38,921 bases of DNA, taken from the NCBI GenBank assembly GCA_964580455.1, contig CAZOKO010000010.1, positions 1-38,921 on the forward strand. Direction: 5' to 3'. Each line of letters begins with the position of its first letter. Within the stretch, counting starts at the first letter, position 1. Positions 16,764-24,652 of this stretch are shown here, piece after piece. The DNA is from CAZOKO01 sp964580455. Its GTDB lineage: Bacteria > Desulfobacterota > WTBG01. A program made the translations under genes and the position numbers. The notes under the pieces are model-generated. The model did not search any database. It was not told the DNA's origin and worked only from the letters and a program-made list of their open reading frames with translations.

Positions 16764-17186
16764 ATGGCTGAAGATGAAAAAATAGAGGGAGAGGGGTTTG
16801 TTATTAGAGACAAGAGGCATTTTACTTCTGAAGGAGAGGTGAAAACAGAGGCAGAAGTTAAGAAAGAAGAAAAAAGAGGTGAAAAAAAGGAAGAGGAGAA
16901 AAAGGATGGAACACAACCTGCTGAGGAGGTGCCTTTACCTGAGATTAACTTCTCTTCTTTTATCTTGTCCTTAAGTAGTTCCGCCTTACTCCATTTTGGT
17001 TTTATTCCCGATCCTATTACTAAAAAGAAAGAGCGAAATTTGCCGATGGCTAAACAGACTATCGATATTCTTGGAATTCTGGAAGAAAAAACAAAGGGCA
17101 ATCTCACTAAGGATGAAGAGCAATTGATGGAGAATCTTCTTCATGACCTGCGCTTAAGATATGTTGAGGAGAGCAAGAAGGGTTAA
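16764..17186 (+). CDS. DUF1844 family protein
   Basis: A 140-residue soluble protein of unknown function. Residues 1-60 are a highly charged Glu/Lys low-complexity region. Residues 63-135 match DUF1844 as I recall it: LPEINFSSFILSLSSSAL, LHFGFIPDPITKKK, AKQTIDILGILEEKTKGNL, LLHDLRLRYVE. AGGAG sits just before ATG 16764. This family is typical of deltaproteobacterial and related genomes; no reaction is known. Confidence 0.85.
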   Translation: MAEDEKIEGEGFVIRDKRHFTSEGEVKTEAEVKKEEKRGEKKEEEKKDGTQPAEEVPLPEINFSSFILSLSSSALLHFGFIPDPITKKKERNLPMAKQTIDILGILEEKTKGNLTKDEEQLMENLLHDLRLRYVEESKKG

Positions 17187-17322
17187 AGTAGATTGTGTTT
17201 TGTGTATAAACTGAGCAATCTTCGAATGGATAATTGATGGGTGTTAATCGCTTGATGCTGGATTCTAGATACTGGATGTATGTAGAATCCTTTTACTTTA
17301 TAATAATTTTGGAGAAGTCTTT

Positions 17323-18207
17323 ATGAATGTTTTAATTGGGGGAACGGGCTTTTTGGGTGGTGCGGTAGCTGAGGAGATGGTTAAGCGGAAGCTTCCTTTA
17401 AGGTGCCTGGTGCGTAAAGGTTCTGACATCTCAAAACTTAAGAAACTGGGAGTGGAGTTTTGTGAGGGAGATGCCAGGGATATAGGTTCGCTTAAAAAGG
17501 TTATGGAAGGGGCTGAGTCTGTGATCAGCAGTTTTACTACCAGATTACTTGAAAGACCTAAGGCTGCTTATTTCTGGGATAATGATTACCGGGGAAATTT
17601 TAATCTTATCCAGTTGGCCAGGGAACATAAGGTAAAGAAGTATATTTTCGTAAGTTATTGGGGCCTGGCTAAATTTGGAGATTTTGAACATGGCAAGGTG
17701 AAGAAGTCTGTAGAAGATCTCCTTAAGGTCAGCGGCCTTGATTATACTATCTTCAGAGTGACTACCCTGGCTACAGATATGTCTGTGCTTTTGGGGAATC
17801 GTCTCAAGAAAAAGGGGTGGGCTCCCATGTTTATGAAAAAGGAAGAAAAGGTGAGACCTATCCTTCCGGCAGACCTGGCGCGTTGCATGGTTGATGCGTT
17901 GGATAACAAAAAGACTTCCTGTAAAATAGTGGAGGTGGCAGGAGATGAAGAGTATACCTTTGTTGAGCTGAATGATCTATTTTCCAGGGTGCTGGATAAG
18001 AAGGTTAGTTTTGTTTTCATTCCATCTAAGCTGGCTTATTTTATTGCAGGAATTGTAGATGTTTTAACCGATAGAGCATATAACGCAAAAGGTTTAGTCT
18101 CTGCCTTTACTGGCGGAAGCACCTGTGATATCAGAGAGATGAAAGATATCTTTAATATAAATCAGGGAAGTTTTGCGAAATATTTAGAAGACTATTTTCA
18201 AAATTAA
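17323..18207 (+). CDS. NmrA-like atypical short-chain dehydrogenase/reductase
   Basis: A 294-residue Rossmann-fold protein. The NAD(P)-binding motif GGTGFLGG is at residues 6-13, followed by LVRKGSD, FCEGDARD and a YIFVSYWGLAKFG segment. The SDR catalytic YxxxK is not clear, as in NmrA-like or NDUFA9-type proteins that bind NAD(P) structurally or act on quinones or lipids. GGAG lies 8 bases before ATG 17323. It is the last gene of the forward run before the cassette island. Substrate unknown. Confidence 0.75.
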   Translation: MNVLIGGTGFLGGAVAEEMVKRKLPLRCLVRKGSDISKLKKLGVEFCEGDARDIGSLKKVMEGAESVISSFTTRLLERPKAAYFWDNDYRGNFNLIQLAREHKVKKYIFVSYWGLAKFGDFEHGKVKKSVEDLLKVSGLDYTIFRVTTLATDMSVLLGNRLKKKGWAPMFMKKEEKVRPILPADLARCMVDALDNKKTSCKIVEVAGDEEYTFVELNDLFSRVLDKKVSFVFIPSKLAYFIAGIVDVLTDRAYNAKGLVSAFTGGSTCDIREMKDIFNINQGSFAKYLEDYFQN

Positions 18208-18408
18208 AAGCCAAGATATTTAAAGCTACCAAATGAAGTATAAACCGAAATTCCTCTGAAGCTGACCTGGGAAATGGTAAGAAAGATTAAAAGCGGGGCT
18301 TACGAAGGTTACATCACGAAGTATTAAATATTTCGGCTTCCTGGGAAGTGTCCTTTATGGTAGTAGTGTTAATTTTCAGGGGCAGATGGGAGGCACAAGA
18401 TCTAGGAG
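18208..18408. other. Gap with a possible decayed coding fragment
   Basis: No intact gene. A plus-strand frame at 18250-18327 reads EIPLKLTWEMVRKIKSGAYE and ends GYITKY at a TAA. It looks protein-like but has an in-frame stop directly upstream and only an internal ATG, so it may be the end of a lost gene. Not identified. Confidence 0.3.
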
Positions 18409-18530
18409 GAGTAACGTCCAAGTTCAGTTGCGTGGGCGAACCACCACCAACCACGCTGGAACAACCAAAAACCGTTATCGGAGCAATCGACGTCCAGCGA
18501 GCCCACGTCAACTGCAACGCTTTGTTAGGC
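18409..18530 (-). repeat. Integron attC recombination site (about 122 bp)
   Basis: The ends are GAGTAAC (18409-18415) and GTTAGGC (18524-18530), fitting R''/R' boxes of form RYYYAAC/GTTRRRY, one imperfect. Inside, GTTCAGTTGCGTGGGC (18422-18437) pairs with GCCCACGTCAACTGCAAC (18501-18518), leaving two unpaired bases on the right arm, the extrahelical bases that give attC its direction. A second stem CGCTGGA/TCCAGCG forms the inner structure. The extra bases mark the minus strand as the conventional top strand, so the cassette gene should be the minus-strand ORF to the right. No integrase gene is in the window. Confidence 0.8.
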
Positions 18531-18619
18531 CGCCATTTGCGACGGTTTGAATTGTCTCTTCTAGTAACTGGTACACAACTTCCGTGCTTGCTTTAAGGTC
18601 ACCGGACAGCACTGGGCAT

Positions 18620-18724
18620 TTATTTCTTCTTTTCTTTTTTTAAATTTCGTTTTTCCTTTAGATTAAGCTGTTCCTTTTTCTGTTGTTCCCTTTTGCCTTT
18701 ATCTTTTTTCCCCTTATCACCCAT
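18620..18724 (-). CDS. 34-residue lysine-rich microprotein, probable gene-cassette product
   Basis: Too short for routine gene calling. It starts MGDKGKKDKGKREQQKKEQL and ends LKKEKKK, with 16 lysines in 34 residues and no hydrophobic segment. AAGGAG lies 8 bases before the ATG at 18724, an excellent ribosome binding site. The stop is 90 bp before the attC, in the orientation expected for a cassette gene. I recall very similar short MGDKGKKDKGKREQQKK proteins annotated as hypothetical in many bacteria but cannot check. A basic, disordered nucleic-acid or ribosome-binding role is only a guess. Confidence 0.72.
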   Translation of the reverse strand: MGDKGKKDKGKREQQKKEQLNLKEKRNLKKEKKK

Positions 18725-18798
18725 ATCTGTTTCTCCTTGCTTGAAAATGACTTGCGCCGGGCTGTGGCGGCGAAAATCCGTCTTCGGTCGTAGAGGTT

Positions 18799-18845
18799 AA
18801 CAGATGAGATCGTTTGGCGTCACGCTCGCCGATTTCTCGTCTGTC
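18799..18845. repeat. Palindrome between the microprotein and YHS genes
   Basis: ACAGATGAGA (from 18800) pairs with TCTCGTCTGT (ending near 18844), with TTTGGCG/CGCC extending inward. GGTTAAC lies at its left end and resembles an attC R box, but the arms lack a partner box at the other end. It has no T-tail and is not a clear terminator. Confidence 0.5.
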
Positions 18846-18972
18846 CCCTCATTGCTCAGGGTTTGGCCTTGTAGATATTTTCCTAATTAAAAATACACAT
18901 AGGAAGTATTTGCACAAAAATGGCTAAGTTGTCAACTTCAAAAAAAAGAAAGAGCAAAAATAGTCCTGTCTT

Positions 18973-19296
18973 TTAATGATTATGTCCAGTGTGATCATGA
19001 TCATCTTTAGGCTGTTTCTTCTGCTTCTCCTTTGCGGCAGGAACCTTTGCCAGTTCGACTCCTTCGCCTTCAAGTTTCTTAATATGTTTTGCCGGTTCTT
19101 TCTTAAAGGGGTCGATACACCCGGCACAGCAGAAGTACACCCGTTTGCCGTCATGATCGGCATAAACCGTCTTATCAATTTTTCCACCCATTATGGGACA
19201 GGTTGTCTGCTCTTTTGCCAGGGCTGTTTCATGACTCAGCAGGTTGTAAAAAAGCAGAGCAAGAAATGCTGCAAAGAAAATTGCTGTTTTTTTCAT
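18973..19296 (-). CDS. Exported YHS-type metal-binding protein with His-rich tail
   Basis: A 107-residue protein. Residues 1-28 are a signal peptide (KKTAIFFAAFLALLFYNLL, cut near ALA). A small cysteine-rich domain follows: TTCPIMGGKIDK (C33) and VYFCCAGCIDPFKK (C56, C57, C60), as in YHS/TRASH-like heavy-metal domains. The tail (KDDHDHTGHNH) is histidine-rich and could bind Cu, Zn or Ni. AAAGGAG sits 7 bases before ATG 19296. It is on the same strand as the cassette microprotein and flanked by palindromes. A periplasmic copper or heavy-metal role is likely but not shown. Confidence 0.82.
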   Translation of the reverse strand: MKKTAIFFAAFLALLFYNLLSHETALAKEQTTCPIMGGKIDKTVYADHDGKRVYFCCAGCIDPFKKEPAKHIKKLEGEGVELAKVPAAKEKQKKQPKDDHDHTGHNH

Positions 19297-19816
19297 ACGA
19301 ACTCCTTTAAGTTGTTTGACAATAAAAAGTTACGAGTTAATCCCTTGCAGTTTTCTGCGAGGGGAAGCAAAAGAAACTGACGTTAAATGCTATAACGCCA
19401 AATGCAGCTTTGAACGGCCACTACATTTGCATTTAAGTGATAGTAATACCTAATTAACGGGGTAAGTATAGGAAAGTTTTTATTGTATGTCAAATAAAAA
19501 TGACAGCACCTTTTCTGATCAGATCATGATTGGATACAGTAATCTTTGGTCTCAAATTAGCAGTCATATTATTTTCCTATCTTCTTTTACGATGGCTATG
19601 TGCTTGCTGCATCACGTACGCTCCTACAGATTGGTGGGAGCATCACAACTGGCCCTCTTTTGTCTGCATTTCAATTCTTAACTAACAACCACATAAAAAT
19701 CTCTTTACATACTCGTCTAATCCCACTATTATCTTCAGCTTACCCAAATAATTATTTTCGGGTTCTTTCCAATGATAACTAAGACATAAGGTCAATCCAT
19801 CAATTAAGGGAGTTAG
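19297..19816. other. Intergenic region between the YHS and MFS genes
   Basis: A 64-codon frame at 19487-19681 has no ribosome binding site or recognisable protein and is not called. An imperfect inverted repeat at 19390-19443 pairs CTATAACGCCAAATGCAG with ATTTGCATTTAAGTGATAG. A small stem GCTCC/GGAGC lies near 19620-19640. No promoter could be assigned. Confidence 0.4.
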
Positions 19817-21148
19817 ATGAGTAATAATATAAATGGAGGTCACAATATCACAAAAAAGGCATGGGGATATCGCTGGACTATCTTATTTGTTATATGGGTG
19901 CTGTATATCATTAATTATTTTGATCGAATCAGCGTACTTATTTTTCTTCCATACATCCAGAAGGATCTGAATCTGTCACCTGTAGAAGTAGGCTGGTTAG
20001 GCTCGATTTTCTTTTTCGGGTATGCTATCGCACAATTATCTTCCGGTTTTCTTTCGGATAAAATCGGCCCGAAAAAAACGATGAACATTGCTATCTGGGT
20101 TTTTACCGCGGTAACCTTTTTGACCGGCTTTGTCAAAATTTTCTGGCAGTTTATTATTCTTAGACTTGGGCTTGCCCTTGGCGAGGGACATCATTATGTG
20201 CCTGCCGTTCGGACAATTGCAAACTGGTTTCCCAGGCATGAGAAAGGGCGGGCCAATGGATACTTTACCACCACATGGGCGATAGGTCCTGCAATCATTC
20301 CGATTATTGTGACACGGCTGTCAGCAGACGTATTTGACGGCGCATGGAGACCCGTATTTTTCGTACTGGCAATTCCCGGCCTTATGGGAGTTTTTTTGCT
20401 TTACAGATATATGGCTGACTCCCCCGGACAAATGTTGCAAAAAGGGAAAATGACCCGGGAAGAGTATGACCTGATTACTTCTTCAGTCGGTGAAGAAATG
20501 GGTACACGGGGAAGAACTCACAGTACCAAAATATTTACGACGGATATACAGTATTATCTTTTTACGTTCAACTTTTTCATTTTACTCATGATCTATTGGG
20601 GAATGACAACCTGGATCAGTACATTCCTGGTGAAGCAACATGGTATGGACATAAAGACCATGGGTGTTTTTGCTGCAATGCCTTACATTGTTGCGGGTTT
20701 TGCTATGTGGCTGGGTGGCTTCCTTGCTGATAAGGTATTTCAGGGCAGGATGAAGGTCGTTACTATGATAGGTTTTTTGGGTTGTATTCCGGTGCTTTTT
20801 TTTATTGGTCGTGTTCCCAAAGGAGAACCAGTCCTTTTGCTTCTGGGGCTGGCATTGGGCGGATTTTTTATAAATTTCCCCTGGGGTGTTATGCAAGCAT
20901 TCCCGTCGATGAGGTATCCCAAGGAAGTTGTCGGCCGTGCAATGGGCTTTACCAATGGTGTCGGTCAATTCGGTTCATTTGTTTCGCCCCTGATTGCTGG
21001 ATATCTTGTTGTCACTCTGCGGGATGGGTCCTATGATTTCAGCAAGGTATTTCTGTTCTGGTCAGTATTAGCCCTCCTCGCAGTGATTTCTACTTATTTC
21101 CTTAAGGAAACCCCGATTGATCATTCAAAATTTGAAGCTGAATCTTGA
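19817..21148 (+). CDS. MFS transporter, anion:cation symporter type
   Basis: A 443-residue, 12-helix major facilitator. The N-terminus WTILFVIWVLYIINYFDRIS carries the NYFDR signature of the ACS family (ExuT, GudP, phthalate and sialic-acid relatives). A typical loop 2-3 motif GFLSDKIGPKKT follows, and LGLALGEGHHYVPAVRTIANW matches the ACS helix 4 region. AGGGAG is 5 bases upstream of ATG 19817. These carriers import organic anions with H+ or Na+. No catabolic gene is next to it, so the substrate cannot be inferred. Confidence 0.85.
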   Translation: MSNNINGGHNITKKAWGYRWTILFVIWVLYIINYFDRISVLIFLPYIQKDLNLSPVEVGWLGSIFFFGYAIAQLSSGFLSDKIGPKKTMNIAIWVFTAVTFLTGFVKIFWQFIILRLGLALGEGHHYVPAVRTIANWFPRHEKGRANGYFTTTWAIGPAIIPIIVTRLSADVFDGAWRPVFFVLAIPGLMGVFLLYRYMADSPGQMLQKGKMTREEYDLITSSVGEEMGTRGRTHSTKIFTTDIQYYLFTFNFFILLMIYWGMTTWISTFLVKQHGMDIKTMGVFAAMPYIVAGFAMWLGGFLADKVFQGRMKVVTMIGFLGCIPVLFFIGRVPKGEPVLLLLGLALGGFFINFPWGVMQAFPSMRYPKEVVGRAMGFTNGVGQFGSFVSPLIAGYLVVTLRDGSYDFSKVFLFWSVLALLAVISTYFLKETPIDHSKFEAES

Positions 21149-21735
21149 ACCAGATTTTGTAATAGGGACCGCCACATGGCGGATAATAATAGGGCATAAT
21201 AGATTATTTGTTGCAGTTCAAATGCAAGTGTGCCCTTTTTTAATGATTTATTTGTGCAGCTACAATGATTGTGAGTTGGTGAACATGCATACTGCGCTTC
21301 ATATATAGCAAATATTAAAAGCAAGTTCCTCATTCTACACCTAAGTTTTAGTTATGTAAACCAGCCTTTTCAGATACTACAGGTTGAAGTTTCTTTTCTC
21401 TGTTTCCGCCTGATTTCCCGACGGTGAGGTAATACTTTAACTATATATTAGCTGGAGAAATTGTCAAGATATGAGAATTTGGGTAGTCTGTTATGGGTCA
21501 ATTGGGAGGCTTCAGATACAAGATATTGTAGTAATAAAATGGAGGTAGTTACTTTACCCTACTTACCTTAAATACATCAAATATTTAAACTACGTTCTGC
21601 AGGTATAACATTTTTGAGGGATTAAAACTTTAACCTTCTGTTATAAACGCCGGTAGTTAGGAACCGAAATATTATTTAAGGTTACGAAATCAAGTATCCA
21701 CTCTGAAATTAATTCAGTCACATAATTGTCAAGTA
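21149..21735. other. Non-coding stretch between convergent MFS and DASS genes
   Basis: About 590 bp without a supported gene. A CCGCCA-CA-TGGCGG hairpin (21169-21182) right after the MFS stop may end its transcript, though it lacks a T-run. The rest is AT-rich with no obvious repeat or RNA. Confidence 0.45.
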
Positions 21736-23475
21736 TCAGAAATTTACTAATGGTGATAGTGCTGAGATGACATAATAAAGCAAGAAAATCCAGATGAGAG
21801 TTGTAACAAGCTGAAGAACCAGTCCGTTTCTGACCATCTCTGGCATGCTCACATAATCTGTGCCGTATACTATGGCATTGGGTGGAGTAGCTACCGGCAG
21901 CATGAAGACGAGAGAGGTTGCCACTGCACCGGCTATCATCAAGCTTAATGGATCGACACCGATAGCGATACCGAGGGCGTAAAGGATAGGCATTAGCATG
22001 GTAGCAGTTGCTGTGTTGGAGGTAATCTCTGATAGGAATTTAGCTAGAAGAATTATTGCTGCGAGGATAAAGATAACTGGCAGTGATCTCAACTCGATCA
22101 GGTGCATGGCAATATACTGAGCAGCCCCTGTTTCCTGCAAAGCCTTTCCTATGGTAAGCCCTCCGCCAAAAAGTAAAAGCGTCCCCCAGGGGATATTGAG
22201 ATTTGTCTTCCAATCCAGGGTGAATTCCCACTTCCTGATGTTAACAGGTGAGAGATAAAACAGTAGTACGGCTATCATAGCGATTACTGAATCATCTATC
22301 CAGGGAACACCCAAAAGTTGGGTCCATCCCGGGATGTGGATAGATCCCAGGCTGAAACCGGAACGAAATATCCACATTAAGGCAGTTGAGATAAAAATGA
22401 CCAAGGTGTTTCGTTCACCACCTTTGAGTTTTCCTAAGTCTTTAATCTTATCTTTTATTATTTTCTTTGACCCTGTAAGTTTAATAATTTCTGATGGATT
22501 TATTTTGATGAGTAACCACCAGGTGATGGGAAGTAGTATAATTACCAGAGGCAAACCAATCACAAGCCAGTTTTGAAAGTTTATATCAATGTCTAGAAGC
22601 AGTTCGGCAAACCCTGCAAGGACAACGTTAGGTGGCGTGCCGATTAAGGTGCCAATGCCACCAATAGAAGCGGCATAAGCTATGGAAAGCATAAGAGAAG
22701 TTCCGAACCTGCTCTTCCTGGGCTGGCATCCTGCCTGTATTAATATAGCAAGGGCAATGGGCATCATCATAGCCGTAGTTGCAGTATTAGAGATGAACAT
22801 GGATAGAAATGCTGTTGCGATCATCAGACCCAGAATGATTCTTTTGGGTGAGAACCCGATAACACCAATGAAGTGGAGTGCTATCCTTTCGTGGAGATTC
22901 CATCTTTTCATTGCCTCAGCGATAGTGAATCCTCCCAGGAAAAGGACAACCAGGCGGTGCATGTAAGGACTAAAAACTATGAAATAGCCGGGTAACCGGG
23001 CATATTGGAAGTGGGCTATACCCAGCATGGGGAGCAGAACCATAGGACACAGAGCAACAACCGATATGGGTAAAACTTCTGCTATCCACCAGATTGCCAT
23101 GAGGAGAGCTAAAGCCAAAGTGTTCTTTAGTCCTCTCGTTTGAATTTCTATGACTTCTTTAAGATTCTTTATTCCTTCTGTTCTTCTTTCCTTAAGCTTT
23201 ATCCCTTTCTCTCCGGCTCTATGAAAATCTGAGGGGAGGGTGACAAAGATCTCTTTGCTTTGATTCAAAATTTCCTGGAAGTTCTGATAATTTATATCTT
23301 CAAGGGATTGCAGTTTAGTTTTTTCAAACAGTTTATCAATAACTTCCTGATGAGCGTGTTTAAGAACAATATTGATTGCAGGGGGATACATGGATGGAGC
23401 AGGAGGGAGGAGGAGAATGGCGAGAAAGGATATAATGCCTAAAAGAAAACCAGCTTTGGGTTTTTTTTCTTTCAT
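21736..23475 (-). CDS. DASS (SLC13) family sodium/divalent anion symporter
   Basis: About 579 residues from ATG 23475. The two Ser-Asn-Thr signatures of the divalent anion:sodium symporters are present (SNTATTAMMMP and SNTATATMLMP), with an ending of ATPPNAIVYG. Such carriers import succinate, malate, sulfate or related dianions with Na+. Unusually, a hydrophilic stretch of about 75 residues (YPPAINIVLKHAHQEV to the charged GEKGIKLKERR region) lies between the first helix and the transport domain. GTG 23496 is in frame but falls in a repeat; no good Shine-Dalgarno is seen for either start. Substrate unknown. Confidence 0.85.
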   Translation of the reverse strand: MKEKKPKAGFLLGIISFLAILLLPPAPSMYPPAINIVLKHAHQEVIDKLFEKTKLQSLEDINYQNFQEILNQSKEIFVTLPSDFHRAGEKGIKLKERRTEGIKNLKEVIEIQTRGLKNTLALALLMAIWWIAEVLPISVVALCPMVLLPMLGIAHFQYARLPGYFIVFSPYMHRLVVLFLGGFTIAEAMKRWNLHERIALHFIGVIGFSPKRIILGLMIATAFLSMFISNTATTAMMMPIALAILIQAGCQPRKSRFGTSLMLSIAYAASIGGIGTLIGTPPNVVLAGFAELLLDIDINFQNWLVIGLPLVIILLPITWWLLIKINPSEIIKLTGSKKIIKDKIKDLGKLKGGERNTLVIFISTALMWIFRSGFSLGSIHIPGWTQLLGVPWIDDSVIAMIAVLLFYLSPVNIRKWEFTLDWKTNLNIPWGTLLLFGGGLTIGKALQETGAAQYIAMHLIELRSLPVIFILAAIILLAKFLSEITSNTATATMLMPILYALGIAIGVDPLSLMIAGAVATSLVFMLPVATPPNAIVYGTDYVSMPEMVRNGLVLQLVTTLIWIFLLYYVISALSPLVNF

Positions 23476-23491
23476 CCTTTGATAATAATAA

Positions 23492-23636
23492 TTCACCGCA
23501 GAGATCGCAGTGTACGCGGAGAGGAACCAAGCATTATTTCAAATGCCCAAAACACAGTATTCCGATATTCAATTATAAGCGAAGCTGACTAGGTTATAAT
23601 CTCGGCGATCTCAGCGTTCTCTGCGGTTAGCTGAGT
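23492..23636. repeat. Palindromic CACCGCAGAG element, copy A
   Basis: Left end TTCACCGCAGAG (23492-23503) and right end CTCTGCGGTTAGCTGA (to 23634) are near inverted repeats around a unique centre. It lies between the DASS gene and mtnP. A related element with the same ends but a different centre is at 26944-27076. Confidence 0.7.
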
Positions 23637-24507
23637 TTTTATTTTTTATATATTTTCCAATAATGATGTCCAGGTCTTTTTTAGCTTTATCAGGTATCAA
23701 ATCTTCCCGAGTAATAATGGCATTTTCTAAAGCATTGCAGCAGGAGCAGCTTCTTTCCATTTTTAAAATTTCCGGGATTACTTCTCTTATAACCTTTTTT
23801 ACGTTCTCGGCATTTTTATTGAGATTATCAATGATCATTTCAATACTCAAATTGTCTTCATCCTCTTTCCAACAATCAAAGTCGGTTACCAGAGCAATAG
23901 TTGAATAGCAGATCTCAGCTTCTCTGGCCAGTTTGGCCTCTTGCAGGTTAGTCATTCCAATTACATCAACCTTCCAGCTGCGGTAGATATGAGATTCTGC
24001 CCTGGTTGAAAACTGAGGACCTTCTATACATAAGTAGGTTCCTCCGTTGTGAACAGGAAACCCCAGTTCTTTTATTTTTTTGTGTAGTGTGCCCCGTAAC
24101 TGAAAACAGATGGGATGAGAAAAACTGACATGAGCTACGATTCCACTTCCAAAAAATGTATCAATCCTTTTTCTTGTCCTGTCAAAAAATTGATCTGGTA
24201 ATACCATGTGAAGCGGTTCAATCTCCTCTCTCATGCTTCCAACCGCACTGACTGATATGATCCTTTCCACGCCGATCTTTTTAAATCCATAGATGTTAGC
24301 CCTGAAGTTTAGTTCATGGGGCAGAATTCTATGGCCAATGCCATGTCTGGGGAGAAAAGCAACTTTAATACCATCCAATTCACCCACAATGTACCTGTCA
24401 GAAGGGTTACCAAATGGCGTATTCACTGTGACTGCCTCCGTTTTTGTCAGCCCTTCCATCTTGTATAATCCAGTGCCACCAATAATTCCTATTCTGACGT
24501 TAGACAT
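23611..24507 (-). CDS. mtnP: S-methyl-5'-thioadenosine phosphorylase
   Basis: A 298-residue purine nucleoside phosphorylase family protein. GIIGGTGLYKMEGL starts the fold. FLPRHGIGHRILPHELNFRANI is the phosphate and ribose-binding region, SVSAVGSM follows, and GMTNLQEAKLAREAEICYS with TDFDCW form the base and methylthio pocket. It cleaves MTA to adenine and methylthioribose-1-phosphate in methionine salvage; a broader inosine/guanosine activity cannot be excluded. GGAG lies 7 bases before ATG 24507. Its 3' end runs into a palindromic repeat, so about 9 C-terminal residues come from repeat sequence. Confidence 0.92.
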   Translation of the reverse strand: MSNVRIGIIGGTGLYKMEGLTKTEAVTVNTPFGNPSDRYIVGELDGIKVAFLPRHGIGHRILPHELNFRANIYGFKKIGVERIISVSAVGSMREEIEPLHMVLPDQFFDRTRKRIDTFFGSGIVAHVSFSHPICFQLRGTLHKKIKELGFPVHNGGTYLCIEGPQFSTRAESHIYRSWKVDVIGMTNLQEAKLAREAEICYSTIALVTDFDCWKEDEDNLSIEMIIDNLNKNAENVKKVIREVIPEILKMERSCSCCNALENAIITREDLIPDKAKKDLDIIIGKYIKNKNSANRRER

Positions 24508-24652
24508 AGAGAATCTCCATTCTACTCATAAAAAGTATTTGGGAGTTTTGAATTCCACAATCCCTCAATTCCCCAATTCCTAAATTTTTTAGAAACACAT
24601 GTTTTCTTATCGTACATCCCCATAACACATGGCTCATATCTTTGACGATACC

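Noticed and set aside
18348..18596. Plus-strand frame of 82 codons
   Set aside because: It spans the attC site; its openness comes from the structured GC-rich repeat, not from a gene.
19487..19681. Plus-strand frame of 64 codons before the MFS gene
   Set aside because: No ribosome binding site, no domain and low-quality composition.
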